Part shown: piece by piece, positions 12,401 to 25,080 of the stretch
How the letters are laid out: each line of letters opens with the position of its first letter
Position numbering within the stretch: the stretch's first letter is position 1
Assembly: GCF_932526225.1 (NCBI RefSeq)
Contig: NC_064036.1
Location: 9,679,519-9,743,518 of the forward strand
Direction: 5' to 3'
DNA length: 64,000 bases
Source: Nematostella vectensis
Lineage: Eukaryota; Cnidaria; Anthozoa; Actiniaria; Edwardsiidae
The notes under the pieces: model-generated
Database searches by the model: none
Seen by the model: the letters and a program-made list of their open reading frames with translations, nothing else
What the model was told of the DNA's origin: nothing
Position numbers and translations under genes: made by a program

Positions 12401-14117
12401 TTGACTTGTGAAAGGGAATATATCTAAAAAGGCATAAGGACAAAATAAGTACAGACTAGTTTCTTTTCCTCACTCTCCTCTTTAGTCCAGCACAAAAAAC
12501 ATATTTTCTATTTTGCTATAATTACATTTAATTGAAATAGGTATAGACAGGCGCCCCAGGTTTTATTCAATAAGTTCTGTACTCTTTACCTCCCTGTAAA
12601 GTCCTCACAGCAACAGGACCCACAAACGTGCTGACACCTCCCCCTCGCTGTTCAGGGGAGGTGTGAAAAATTGCCGCCAACCACAAAAAGTACACTGTGT
12701 AAGGCTTGAGGTCGGTCAGGAGAACATGATAGCCCTTCACACTCAGAGTCTGAAACAGGGTATAAAATGAGGGCTTTAAAAAAGGAAGTTTGTTATTCTG
12801 ATTCTGATTAATTTTTTGAGCCTGGGCAAAGCACAGCCTATCAGCATGACATGCTGTACTCTGTACTCTCTGAGATTGTGATACATGTTCACTTATAACC
12901 CCCCCCCCCCCTACCAAAATGTGCTGTCCTGTGGTATTGTTGAGTGTGGTGTAGAAGTATAGTAGATGCATCCATGGGAACCCAGGGCATCGAGGTCACA
13001 GGCGTGAAGGTGGAACAAGGCCTGTGGATGGAGTAGGGGCGAGAGAGAAGAGAAACTGCTGCCTCGTTATTGCACCTCTTTACACTGACCTCAATGCCCT
13101 GGGAACACGAGGATGCTGTAGATGCTTTTTTTGTGCAGACATTAAATAAAAAAATACAAATTCAATCAGATAACTTATATCAAACACCTTAACATTTAAT
13201 AAGAGTTAGGAGGGGTGGGTAGCAGTATAAGTTTTCACCAATCTGATGATTTGTTTTCTGACAGGAGCAGGTCAACTGTGCTTGATTTTTATGACTGAGC
13301 CTCACCTCTAATGAGGTACCATAATATGGTTGAGGTTTCTAACACAATTAAATAACTTACAAACCCCACAAGCACTTCCTGGACAGACTTGGCTGGAAAT
13401 ACCTTAAATGTTTCAAGAGTTGAGTTCTCATCTGTGAGCTTAGCATTTACAGTATTTCCAGAGATATTGCGATCAGCATATAATATGGTGAACCACAAAT
13501 CAACATTCATAGACTCAACAGCATGCCATAACGGCCTTCCTTCCCATTGTGCACGGATTGTTTTACTGTCTAGGGCGGAGCCAAGGAAGGACAGTGGAGG
13601 GTCAGGTGTAGCTGAAAACAATTAACTAGTTTTGTAAGTATGAACAAAGAACTGCACTACATGAACAATAGTGAGCAATGTTTGTCCATCCCCTGTATCT
13701 GTTCTGGGCATATACCGTGGGTGTCAGATGGGCACCAAGGATTTGCTGAGGTGGTAGAAGGGAGAGGGGAGAGGGGAGAGGGGAGAGGGGAGAGGGGAGA
13801 GGGGAGAGGGGAGAGGGGAGAGGGGAGAGGGGAGAGGGGAGAGGGGAGAGGGGAGAGGGGAGAGGGGAGAGGGGAGAGGGGAGAGGGGAGAGGGGAGAGG
13901 GGAGAGGGGAGAGGGGAAAGGGGAGAGGGGAGAGGGGAGAGGGGAGAGGGGAGAGGGGATGGTTGCACAGTCATATGTGTCATATGGAAAAAGTAATGTA
14001 TATGATGATAGCTGATGATCTTTCAATAAAAATGAAACACTTTTTGGTTGCCAAAGGGGCCCCAATGCTCCCGGCAGCACATCACCCTGTGTATGCACCT
14101 GGGTAGGAGCACTCCCC

Positions 14118-14152
<35 letters not shown>

Positions 14153-16305
14153 GACACTTACGAAGAATATTTCTTATGATATCCGCTTCTACAACAGCAA
14201 ACTGGTCTGATCCAGTCCTTCCAAATTCATTTTCAGCTGTCACCGTCACATTGCAGATTGGAAAATCATCAAATGGGAGTTCAAATGCTAGTATCTGGAA
14301 CACATAATCAGTTTTCCCTGGGATAAAAGGCAGCAAAAAGGCAGAAGTGGCCCCATTGCAGAAGCTTGTATTGTGGCAGTTGACAAATTCAACTGTGAAA
14401 TTTGTTTGTCCTTGAGACGCTGGTGGAAATTTCCAATGAACTTCAATGCGGTAATCCAGGCTCACCAGGTCAACCTTCAATTGATAAGGTGCTGTGATAA
14501 AAAAGAACATAATAAAGAAATCATAAAGGATTCATTATCAAGTGTGAGGAACCGGAAACAAATAATGGATTGAGTAAAGCATGATAACAATGCAGAGCAA
14601 AATAAACTCATTTTTAGGGGGTTGGGGATGACGGACCACTCTTTACCGCTTATTTTGACTGATATGGTTGTCTCCCTGCAGTTATACCCCTGAAATTATC
14701 AATTTCTGTGTCATCTTTTTAAAGAGTGTAATGCAATAGTAATGGAATGTAAAACAACTATAGTCACTAACAGAGTTATTAATCTAATTAATACAATGAA
14801 AGCACTCACCAGCTAAATACTCCCAGGGGGGGGCTATTTGGGGTAAAAGGGGTAGGGGTGACACTCAGAGACCCCGAAAAAATACCACAGTACGAAAAAA
14901 TCACAACCCCCAAAAATACCTTTTACAAAAAAACATAACCCTAAAAAATACCAGAAACTGTAGGGTCACCATTTTAGAAAAAAAGACTGTTCCTTGCGTT
15001 TGTAGACCCACACTGCTGGCAGACCATAAAAAATACCATGTTTTTTATTTTCAATATGCTTTGCCTCCAAGACCCTAAAAATATGATGGTCACCCCTACC
15101 CCCAATTTATAGGGAGTAGCCCTCTGGGTAAATAGGTACTGCTGGATTTAAAACATTAGCTTGTCAGCAAATCAATACAAAAGAAATCAAGTAGGTGAGA
15201 AAACTGTGTAGGCATGTGAAAGTTTTGGTTTTAAAAGTACTTGGAGGGGACATTTAGGGTCATTTAAAAATACTGTAAATTCTTGTTTTAGCACCCTGCG
15301 CTGCCTCCAAGTGAAGAAACAGGGTGGTAAAGGGTGTTTTTGTGAAACAAGATTTGGCCATTTTTTACCATACAAGAAACGTGAAATCGTCCATTTCGAC
15401 GTCCGTGAAATGTGATTTAACGATTTAAAAGGCCATTTTTCGGTCTGTGAATGAAACGTGAAAAGCCATTTTGGTCTGAACAAATGAATGGCTGCTTGAT
15501 ATAAGAGGCATAAACATTGAAATTAGTGTCCCTTTCCGAATTAGCACCCTACTTACTACTCAAATAATTAAATAAAGCATCCAAGGTGCAACAATAACAA
15601 AAACAATAACGATAGCAACAGCAATAGCAATAGCAATAGCAATACAATAATGTCTATTAAAATATCGGTAAAAATACATACCAATAATATACACATAAAC
15701 TTATTTCCAAAACACTTCCCCCTTTGATACGGGTTGATCAAAAGAAAAAGCCAATAACTCCCGCCCAAAAAATTAACAGGTAAAACTGCATCATGAAATA
15801 TTACTCTCCCCCCTCTCCTCCCCTCTTAAATTCCATGTTTTCGTGCAGAGCAACAGAATAACACCCTGTATAAAAGCTAACGTTTTATAATAACATAACA
15901 CATGTTTATGTTGATATGTGATCCTTTGTTATGAATTTAAATATTATCGTAAAGATGTAAGATGGAAAGATGGAAGCATAAACGTGATAAATAATTTTTC
16001 ACATTTCGTTGCTTGGATATAAGGCCCAAGAACTTCTAAAGAACGGATATAAAGTATATAATGATAGAGATGTTACTGAAAAATCTATCTTGGGTCCACT
16101 CGTGTATCGTATTTGTAGTAAATAACTTATTGAGAAATTTTGTTTTCATGCAAATTTAAGGTTACCTACCATTTGGACGAACGCCACTTCGAGTCGACTC
16201 AAGCGGCAGCATAGAAGCCCCATCGCAAAACCAAAACATAGACACGAGTAGTGAGAGCGCCACAAATATTGCTTTAAGTTCTACAAAGCTAGCTGAACTG
16301 TGCAT
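9455..16305 (-). CDS. Single-pass FN3 receptor, class I cytokine receptor-like
   Basis: Nine exons on the minus strand: 16170-16305, 14162-14491, 13361-13611, 12590-12749, 11989-12077, 11065-11296, 10577-10697, 9813-9867 and 9455-9613. All junctions are GT-AG and in phase, giving 510 residues. A signal peptide has its hydrophobic core near residues 12-28. Three fibronectin-III-like modules follow (about 46-150, 156-292 and 293-398), then a transmembrane helix (about 416-438) and a 71-residue tail. Module 1 has Cys84, Cys90 and Cys125 and ends VTAENEFGRTGSDQF, followed by a PDPP start of module 2; that linker is typical of class I cytokine receptors such as gp130. Module 2 ends GGGVSTFVGP where the WSxWS box would be, so the box is degenerate. 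The tail begins RKRSIRRIPPLGP, like a Box 1, and carries Tyr465 and Tyr477 (NENY). Exons are certain as a set; the cytokine-receptor assignment is inference. The alternative is a generic FN3 adhesion protein. Confidence 0.85.
13761..13959. repeat. 7-bp microsatellite (GGGGAGA)n in receptor intron 2
   Basis: About 28 uninterrupted copies of a 7-base purine unit with a single A-for-G change near 13918. It lies in the intron between receptor exons 13361-13611 and 14162-14491. Open frames across it on both strands arise only from the repeat. Confidence 0.97.
14117..14152. repeat. (CTGT)n microsatellite beside a splice donor
   Basis: Nine CTGT units. On the receptor strand this is (GACA)n starting about 9 bases inside intron 2, just after the GTAAGT donor at 14161. 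Confidence 0.95.
14818..15130. repeat. 313-bp fold-back repeat in receptor intron 1
   Basis: The left end TACTCCCAGGGG, with a following GGGGTAGGGGTGACA block, is matched in inverted orientation by the right end (CACCCCTACCCCC, then a block ending CTCTGGGTA). The interior is rich in AAAAATACC repeats. It has no coding capacity. A similar T-and-G-rich ATTTTTTAGGG sequence occurs in chordin introns at 37801-38030 and 38400-38530. Confidence 0.6.
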
Positions 16306-17088
16306 ACTTAAAAACCATGATACGGATTGTCTTGTAACACACGTGTTTCATGCTATTTGAATGAATAGGGAAGCACATGGGTCTGATCGCAAACAAATGA
16401 TAAAAACATCTCTACATGCAAGAAACATTTTCAGCGATTCAAAATTCCCCTGGTGGATGGAGCTTGATTTTGACCCATATTTCCTGTTTCTGGATCTAAA
16501 AAAATCATGTGACACCATCTCTCGGCATGCCCGCTCCTGTTTTGAAGCCAAAGATTCTCTGCTTTCTGGGAAAATACCCTTGTAAGTGATCATTTCCGGT
16601 CCGCGGGTCCAGGGTCCACTTCCGTTCCAGGGACATCCGGCGCTTCTGTGAAGGGTAGTAAAAACTACAACCACTCTAAGCTGTTCACCTTTGCAGTGCA
16701 GGGATCCTTAATGGAAAAAAAATCAAATTCTTATCTGTTCTTAAATAGTTAGTCGAATAGATCATCTGAAATTATAATAATTATATATTCTATTACGGGC
16801 TATAGGTAGCCTACTTGTAGCTGAGCTCTTCAGCTGGCCAGGCTACACTAAGGCTGGGCTATGCTATAGGACTCACGACTAGAGGGTACCGTTTGCTCGA
16901 ATATGCCACGAGTACTATGCCAAGAGTATAAAGTACGGGTAAAGGGAATACACCACAAACTGGTATTCGACACGGGTAAAGGGAATTCTCTTTACGTGGG
17001 TACTCTGTGCCTCGTTACCAGTCTTTCCTGTTGCTCGGTCATCGTTGTCATCTGAGTGCAGAAGCTTCTGAAACCTGAACATTTTGAC
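16306..17088. promoter_or_regulatory. Shared divergent promoter region
   Basis: 783 bases separate the start codons of the receptor (minus) and the first HSD17B12 gene (plus). No coding exon was found here, so both promoters and 5' leaders probably lie in it. A short direct repeat ACGGGTAAAGGGAAT occurs at about 16934 and 16972. No clear TATA box was assigned to either side. Confidence 0.5.
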
Positions 17089-20000
17089 ATGGATTCCATA
17101 AAATTCCAGCAAGCTTTGCAAATAATTGGAGGTGCATTCCTTGCCTATAAAGGTCTGAACTTTCTGCTCACCGTGCTTAGCGGCATCCGTGCATTTGTTC
17201 TGCCATCTCTTGGATTCAGAAAAGACATCAAATCCTTCGGAAGTTGGGCAGGTAAAATCAGTAGAAATGGCGCAAGTTTGACATTTGCGTTGCTATTCGA
17301 AACAAACGATATTCTTAGTAAGAGGGATAATCTTTAAGTCTTTTATCGTAAAATTTCTTACAGAACCAAGGTATTTTTTTGTGCACTTAAATTCCTGTGC
17401 TGCTGGATTTCTGTGCCGTGGCATGTCTATTTCGCAATCAATCGATGAGATTCTATCGCTACTTATTAGACTGGTCCCCAAAACGACACAATTCGTAGCT
17501 TATTCAGTGGAATTTGTCACATTCGAACATTTGATAGTGTATTTTTTGTTTGTTTCTTGTATAGAGTATATTCAAGGCCGATTTATGTTTTTTTTATTAG
17601 TTGTGACTGGATGCACAGATGGAATAGGAAAATCCTTCGCTTATCAGGTATCAAGTAATAAGCCAGTTCAGAGTTTAAGGAATGACCGGGGAAGAATGGG
17701 TTGAGTGGACCAAAAATCCACTGGAAGTAGAGGTTTCCCATACAAACCTTTGTATTTTTTGCACAATATGGGGTGTAAACTTGCTTCAAAATTTTAAATT
17801 TAACAAAACAATTGACCAGATGCATTGGATGCATTCTGAAGCTTAATTGTATGAAGCTTTTAGGCAAAGGGCCTCTTTGGTTTACAGGTCTAAAATTGCT
17901 TAAGCGACCAGCAACGATAAACAACCAAGAATTTGAGCTTATTGCGCCATTGACCAAGCGACTATAAGACAGTATTTTGCAGCTTATTCCATGTTTTATT
18001 GACACTATTTCTTCGGATATCAGAGAAAAAAACCCACATTTATTCACACTGAGGTGAAAAGTTTGTATCGTGAAGCATACATGAATGTCTCTGAGAGTTT
18101 TGACTAAAGAAAGGTCATACAGTGTTGTAAACATGGGAATTGTAGAAGAGGGGTTCATCGGCAGTTTTATCGTCGCTCACTGCTGAGGCAATTTTTGTAT
18201 GATAATCATCAGAGAGCCATCGCATTAATGAATCATACCTTAGGATTCATGTCGCATCCCGTTTTGGTCAATATTGCACCAAAATACAGAGGTTTGTACT
18301 GTATGGGGAATGATGGACTTCCAATGGATTTTGGTCTCATGGTTTGGACTCGACCCATTCTTCCCCAGTTACCTTGTTACTCTGAACTGGCTTATACATA
18401 CAGTTATGCTAGTAGAACACAAGTTCTAATAAGTCAAGAGGGCTTGTTTCATGTCATTGCAAGCGTGCTGTGTACTGAAATGACATTAATTTGTCGATTT
18501 GTTCATTTAGTCAAATAATCCAAATCACTAGTGATGTTCATCTGGGTTTTTGTACTGTACTTTTTCCATAGTACCTCAGCTGTATGCATACAAAACTAAA
18601 ATCTTTGTCACCATGGATAAAGCTAAGGGTCCACACTTCTTAGAGTACATTGCATTGCTTGTACCATAAAACTGTACATTAACACGGAGTGCCCACCAAC
18701 ACAGGAATAACTAAGAATAATGTATCAGACAGTGTAAATGCTCATTTCACTACCCTGGGAACTTGTTTAATTTTTAGTCTGAAATGGTTACCAATTCATA
18801 GTGGAAGCTAGGCACTAAAATAAGCATTTTCCTTTTTATTAATTTGTTATTTTTGTTTTTGCTGGCATATGTAGCATAGATTATAGCCGCCAAATAAATG
18901 CATTAGAGATGTTAGTCTACCCTTTTCAGGCGATTGTTTAATTTCTATTTGAAAAACATTCAACTGTGATATTAGTGTCTTTTATTCAGCAATTGAACTG
19001 ATTGGTTAAGGTAATGCTTCAGTCCTCTCGCCCTATTCATTGTTCTTCCTAGCTTGCTGCACAAGGAATAAACCTGATTCTCATCAGTAGAACAAAGGAG
19101 AAGCTGGAAAACATGGAAGCCGAGATAAGTAAGTGCTCCACTTAAATAAGGACACCACGGCAAGGCAAAGCATAGTTCATTATAAACAAGTGGAAGTGGG
19201 GGATAGGGGGGGGGGGGTCAAAACACAGAATGTTTGGGCTGGGGGTGACCTAAAAGTTGTAAAAACTACCATTTGTGTAATATCTCACCCAATGATTTTA
19301 CCTTTCCTTTTTTATGAACAGTCCCTAAAGTCAAATTTTTGCTCCTTTCATGTTTTTTATATGGGTATAATAGCCTCTCACATAGATGACTCTTTGTCTC
19401 TTTTGTTCTTTATTAATCAAAGGTCAGGTCTACTTATCAGATAGGCTCTATTTTGCTAGGCCTCACATCGGCCCCACTAACGGCTGGATCAATGGTCAAA
19501 CTCGCTTGTCCATGACGTCACTTCCGCTTTTATGCAACTTCTTCGCATTTATTCCTGCTATAAAACCATCATAAACACTCAAAAAGGCAAAAGAATACAC
19601 AAGGGCATAGACTTTGTACAAAATCAGTGTTTCACAGCCCTGCACCGAGCTCACTCAAATGTACAAAGTAAGAGAAAAGTGCCAATGGATTTCAGCGATC
19701 ACACACTGGCGCGTCAAAATGTAAGACCTAGTTTTCTTTGCCTCTACATGCTCCGATAATTTTCAAGTAAATAATAAGGATTTTGCCAAACTCTCAAGCA
19801 TTTTCCCCATCCTACCGAGGCCAGGTAGTGTGATTTATTCGCTGATCTGCACATAATTTTGATCGTTCTCATTGTTATCGTTCTCATTGTTATCGTTCTG
19901 TCGTCGCCTCGTTGACCAGGAGTTTTTGTAAACATGGCAATGCAAGCTCCTAACAAATTTCCGAAGCCTGTAGGATGAGCACATCCTTTCCATGTAAAAG

Positions 20001-23000
20001 ATAATTCAAAGCCATTGACAGGGAATATAAGAGATTCTCTATCAGAAAGGTTTGTAACACAGATTCTTCTAGCCCGTCACGTTCAAGGCGACAAGCGGTT
20101 TCCTTAAGCCTTGCTAATGGTTAGCGGTCTTCCCCATAAAAACCAACCAGGCTCTTTCCTGATTGGCTGAAATTTCGATCTCGAGACAAACGGTCAGACC
20201 AGTGATCCAGCCATTGATGGGGGCATGTACTGCTGGCTCACAAAGACGAGCTGGAAATCGAGCCTACTTATCAGAAGGATGTAAAGAACTAAAGGGTTTG
20301 CTAAACTATGGTGAATCATCTGCAGTGACAGTACTCATACCCTTAATCATGATCGTGATTGAAAATTGAATGTAGCAGCTGGCAAGTTGCTGTTTTTGAA
20401 CTATTATGTTTATGTTTTTTTTTATCAGAATCGGCATACAAGGTTGATACACGCATCATAGCCTTGGACTTTAGTGGCAGTGCTGATATCTATGAGGGTC
20501 TGGATGTGAAACTTGGAGGCTTAGATATTGGGATTTTGGGTAAGATACCAGTCATGAAGCTATCAGGAGATTTCACATCATTGGATTGATGCACCACAGA
20601 CAAACAATGGGAAACAAGACAATAGAACCGAAATACATAGAACAATGAGGTAATCCTGACCAGTCAATACTACTAGGACTTACGAGCGGGGTTCTACACT
20701 TCTCTAAGATCCGGTGGACAGACTTTAATTTCATTCTTAAGGAGGAAGCTGTTGCTTGCCTCTACAGAGTACAGTAATTGAACTCAGGGATCACCAAATG
20801 CCATTTATAATTCTAATATGTTTGCATACTTTTTTAGGCTTCTCCCAATTGCCTACAGTATAAGTATTGACTTGGAACTAAAGTATACTACATATGTTTT
20901 ATGCCTTTGGTAATCAATTTCCGAATTGTTTCAATTTGAATGATGAAATGTTATGAAAAACCACATTTTTGCATGCTGCTGCTCAATTCTGTTGTTTTCT
21001 GTCCTTTTATTATCAAAAACTCATTTTGTTGATGAGTGGAGGGCATTGAAAGTATACAAATGCATTTAATCACCCTAATAATTTTGGCTCTTGGGCTGTG
21101 ATGTGTTGCATTTCTTTAAGTTCCTACAGTGTTTCTATCGGGTGTAAGTGTAGCTTATACATTGCACTACATTGAAAAATAAATTATTTACAGGTTCCTT
21201 GTTTATAGGGCATTTAATGAAACAACATTTTTAACACCTTTTGGTGTTACTTTCTATATGGAACATTTCCATTTTTCATTTCAGTAAACAATGTTGGTGT
21301 TTCTCACTATCCAGAGTTCTTTACAAATATGAAAAGAGAGGTAAAAGCTTGACAACTTTATATATTCAAAAATCTTTTTTTGTATTAGAAATGTTTGACT
21401 CTCCTAATTTTTTTCTACAGGATTGTTGGAAGATGATAAATGTTAATGACTTATCTGTTATCATGGTAAGTTGCTAGAGGATTGATAAATGGAAAAAAAT
21501 AGAAATACAGTACATACCAATTATAGACCCATAGAGATTTAACATGATTAATGTTCATTTGCTGAATCAGTGCCTCTAAATAAGGCCATAAATGTTACAT
21601 ATGCTAATACTATTTTGATTTCATGACAGATGACCCATATAATTCTTCCTGGAATGGTGTCAAGGTAAAGGCAAAGAGAGTAGGACAGAGTTTGTTGGGC
21701 AAGGGCAATAACAGAGTATTTCTGGCTAAATTCTTAACTAATTATTCCCCCTACATTCTCTGTGTTTACTTGGAAAACCTGGTCAAGTTGCAAGTTATTT
21801 TTTGGGGACTGTTTGTCTTGGGCAAGTTATTTATCGGGGACTGTTTGTCCTGGTCAAGTTGCAGGTTATTTATTGGGGACTGTTTGTCTTGGTCAAGTTG
21901 CAGGTTATTTATTGGGGACTGTTTGTCCTGGTCAAGTTGTAGGTTATTTATTGGGGACTGTTTGTCCTGGTCAATTTGCAGGTTATTTATTGGGGACTGT
22001 TTGTCCTGGTCAAGTTGCAAGTTATTTATTGGGGACTGTTTGTCTTGGTCAAGTTGCTGGTTATTTATTGGGGACTGTTTGTCTTGATCAAGTTGCAGGT
22101 TATTTATTGGGGACTGTTTGTCCTGGTCAATTTGCAGGTTATTTATTGGGGACTGTTTGTCCTCGTCAAGTTGCAAGTTATTTATTTTTCGTGTGCAGCG
22201 GGGTTGTAGCTCAGATAACACAAAATAATTTGAAAGGGTTTTCTAATTAAACACTGAGACCATGTTTTAGCATGTTTTTAGACCAGTTTAGAAGGAATTT
22301 TATGGTTTGTTATCAGAATGTACAGTAGCCCATCAAACTCTGCTCCTCCTGTGTCACACATTCCCCCTAAATGTGGTTTATGTGTATTTTTTCTTTGTGG
22401 CTTATCTGTATTTTTTTGTGTGAGTTCCTGGTCACTAGATTATCAATAAAGAATATAAACTTTTTGGGAATGTTTTACAATTATCACCAATAGCGCCATC
22501 ATCTTGTTTTACTGTACTAAGGTCTTACTGTAAGTACTCTCATCACTAATTTTTGTCTTCTAGGGGGAAGGGGCTGGTACTTAATTTGTCCTCTGGAGCT
22601 GGCTTAGAACCAAGGCCCTTGCTTTCTGTTTACTCGTCCTGCAAAGTAAGAAATACAGTAGTTTACCCTCTTCACCACTTCCTAAGTATGGTGTTCTCTT
22701 TTTTTGTATACAAACCTTTCTTGTTGTTTTGCAGGCATTTGTGGATTTCTTTAGCTGTTGTCTGCATGACGAATATTCTGGTAAAGGGATCATTGTTCAG
22801 GTACAGGAATTAATTTTTAGTAGTATTACATAGTTCTTGGGGTTAGGACTTTTTGTTTTGATTTTAATGTTGTATAAAATAAACCATCCATTTATCAAAC
22901 CTAATAGCAAGCAGGGCTGGTAGTGTGCAAAATTGTCAAAAGGCAATCCCTAGTATTCACATTGCATAGCATTAACATACTTACATCTGCAGTGGCGGAT

Positions 23001-24300
23001 CTAGGGTTTGGCTCAGCATGCCCTGGGCCCCTAATTTTTCAGATACATATTAGGCTTAAAAATTACAAGAAATATAAGAAAATCCCCGGAAGCACAATGA
23101 ATCCAGGCTCCCCCTTTTCTTGTTACCCTTGCTTCGGCCCCCTGGGATTCCTTCCGCAATACATCATTTACCTGACACTTTTGAGGTTGCTGAAATATAA
23201 AATGGAAACGTTTTTTAAGTAAAATGGTATCCCTCAGGGACCAATCCATGGCCTGTTTTCTCAATATTTTTTCCAACTTGAAGACCTCATAAAGGACCAT
23301 CAAGTAGGATAGATTGGATGGTTTTTGCTAATGACACTCAACTATATTATTTATATCTATTATCAATATTTTTATCATTTTATATATTATGAAAACTGTT
23401 GTACCCTTACTTCTTCAAAGGAGCAAAATATCAAACTTATTTTGTTATTTTTTTTTCCCACTTGTAGTCTGTCATGCCACTTTATGTCGCTACTAAAATG
23501 AGCAGGATCCGCAAACCTAATTTGTTTGTACCCGGCCCAGATGAGTATGTGAAACAAGTTTTAGGAACAGTAGGGGTGCAATCTCGCACCAATGGGTGCT
23601 GGAGCCATGCCCTTCAGGTATATGAAGTAGTCTAAGTTCTCTTTAGTGATATTTTTAATAGTCTGTAACAGATATGTACAGATATGAAACAAGCTCATAT
23701 TTGTCAAACAACAGTTCTATCATCAAAAGATACCATGGGTCATAGCTCTGCTAAATCATGGAAAGTATGATTGGATAATGCGTTGAGTTTTCTTATCACC
23801 TTAATCATTACAAATAATTGATAACCAGCCAGTGGTATTGATTATAACAGAAACAAAATATGAGCTGTACGCGAATTAGCTGTACGCGGATAATGATTTT
23901 TTTTTTTTAAATAGATGTTACAGACTGGATTTTGTGTGGGGTTCGGGCGTGTTTTTTTTAACTCTATTAAAAGTCAAAATACATATTCTAGTAAATAGAG
24001 GCTTTTCAAATTAGCAGAGTCGTAAAATTTCTTTTTTCTAATACTCATCTAAAAAAAAACATAACACAATTTGCGGCACAGTGGAGTGTGTCTACTCCCT
24101 CCCCACAACTCCCACCTTTTTACATCAATGTCGCCTTATTAGAGCTCGACATTCTTTTATAGGCTTACATTGCGAACCTTCTACCCAAATGGGTACGAGA
24201 CAAGCTGTCGTGGAACATGATGACAGCTCGGAGGCGGGCCGCACTCAAGAGAATAAGGGCGTCACAGGAACAAGCCGGGAAAGCAGGCCACAAGGACTAA
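17089..24300 (+). CDS. HSD17B12: Very-long-chain 3-ketoacyl-CoA reductase, copy 1
   Basis: Eleven exons: 17089-17251, 17601-17647, 19053-19128, 20429-20539, 21285-21340, 21421-21465, 21630-21664, 22564-22645, 22735-22800, 23468-23617 and 24163-24300. Phases agree throughout and give 322 residues; the vertebrate enzyme has 312. This ER-membrane short-chain dehydrogenase performs the NADPH-dependent second step of fatty-acid elongation. Visible features are an N-terminal hydrophobic segment (about 8-35), cofactor motif TGCTDGIG (57-64), NNVG (134-137), and the catalytic triad SSGAG (Ser188), Tyr201 and Lys205 in YSSCK, spaced as in the human protein. The C-terminus is basic but lacks a canonical dilysine ending. 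Start is the ATG at 17089; an in-frame GTG at 17056 is not needed. Intron 2 carries a fold-back element and intron 7 a minisatellite. A paralogue starts at 59978. A 17-beta-hydroxysteroid activity is possible for the family but not predictable here. Confidence 0.96.
17658..18395. mobile_element. 738-bp fold-back element in HSD17B12 intron 2
   Basis: The left end ATAAGCCAGTTCAGAGT (17658) is inverted at the right end, which finishes CTCTGAACTGGCTTAT at 18395. The arms extend about 120 bases and match imperfectly, including a GGGGAAGAATGGGT block and a CAAAATCCA block. The centre is unrelated and has no transposase frame. It starts 10 bases after the splice donor of exon 2. Non-autonomous DNA-transposon origin is inference. 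Confidence 0.75.
21789..22190. repeat. 39-bp minisatellite in HSD17B12 intron 7
   Basis: About ten units of 39 bases beginning GGGGACTGTTTGTCCTGGTC. Since 39 is a multiple of three, long artificial open frames appear on both strands (21623-22250). They are repeat artefacts inside an intron. Confidence 0.95.
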
Positions 24301-24800
24301 GCACGTGTTGATATATACATTACTCAATGTCTGTGCGTACAAGGCTGTAGTATCCGTCATCTTTCTTTTAACATTTAGCTTAGCATCTCACTTATACATT
24401 TTAAAGCCGCATTGTCACCAGTTTACTTCCGGTCGATTACGCAACAATCTCCGATGATTTTTAACGGAAAACGCGAAAAATATTTCAAAATATTGAAAGC
24501 AGTTTTTCTATTGCAAGTTTCTTCGAGGATGTGATTGATAATTTAGAGCGGATTGCATGTTAAATATCTCGGATTCTAATAGATCCTTTTGTCTTTTAAC
24601 GGTCGAGGTTTCCGTCGGACCTCCGGAAGTGAACTGGGGACAATGCGTACACTCCCTTCAGACACGAACAAGCGGTCTTTTTCGTTTTACAGGACTTGTG
24701 AGCATCTTCATTAAAAATATCCTAACTTTATTTCCTTCATTGTTATTGTCATTATTAATTGATTTTTGGTGGTTACTATAATTCATGTTTTTATAAAGTA

Positions 24801-24842
24801 CAGGCGCGTACCCAGGATTTGCTGGGGGGGGGGGGGGGGGGG
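24801..24842 (+). repeat. Recurrent short module ending in a G-run
   Basis: CAGGCGCGTACCCAGGATTT is followed by GCT and about 17 G. Related copies are at 10331-10354 (+), 12198-12216 (+), several in tandem at 36480-36850 (-) and 44947-44963 (-); weaker matches are near 25440 and 34680. It has no coding content. It looks like the conserved end of a dispersed element family. Confidence 0.6.
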
Positions 24843-25080
24843 TGCGCAGTCATAGGTATCATATGGAAAGAGCATAGTATTTTAAGATTCTCTAATAAGG
24901 CAAACTAGTTGTTGGAGCGGATGCTTGGGGAAAAATTCCAAAAATTCGTCAAGAACCTTAACCTCGTCAAGATCGGTTAAAATGAGAAAAAAATAGACCA
25001 TACTTACAGACATGCGCTGAAACAGAGTATGGCAGCATAAAGCTTTACGGCTAAGCTAGACACTTCGGCCCCAGCACCGC

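Noticed and set aside
13640-13996. Open frame rich in Gly-Glu-Arg and its complement rich in Pro-Ser-Leu
   Set aside because: Both come from a 7-bp microsatellite inside a receptor intron.
21623-22250. Repeat-protein frames of 150-160 residues on both strands
   Set aside because: They are produced by a 39-bp minisatellite in HSD17B12 intron 7; real exons flank it.
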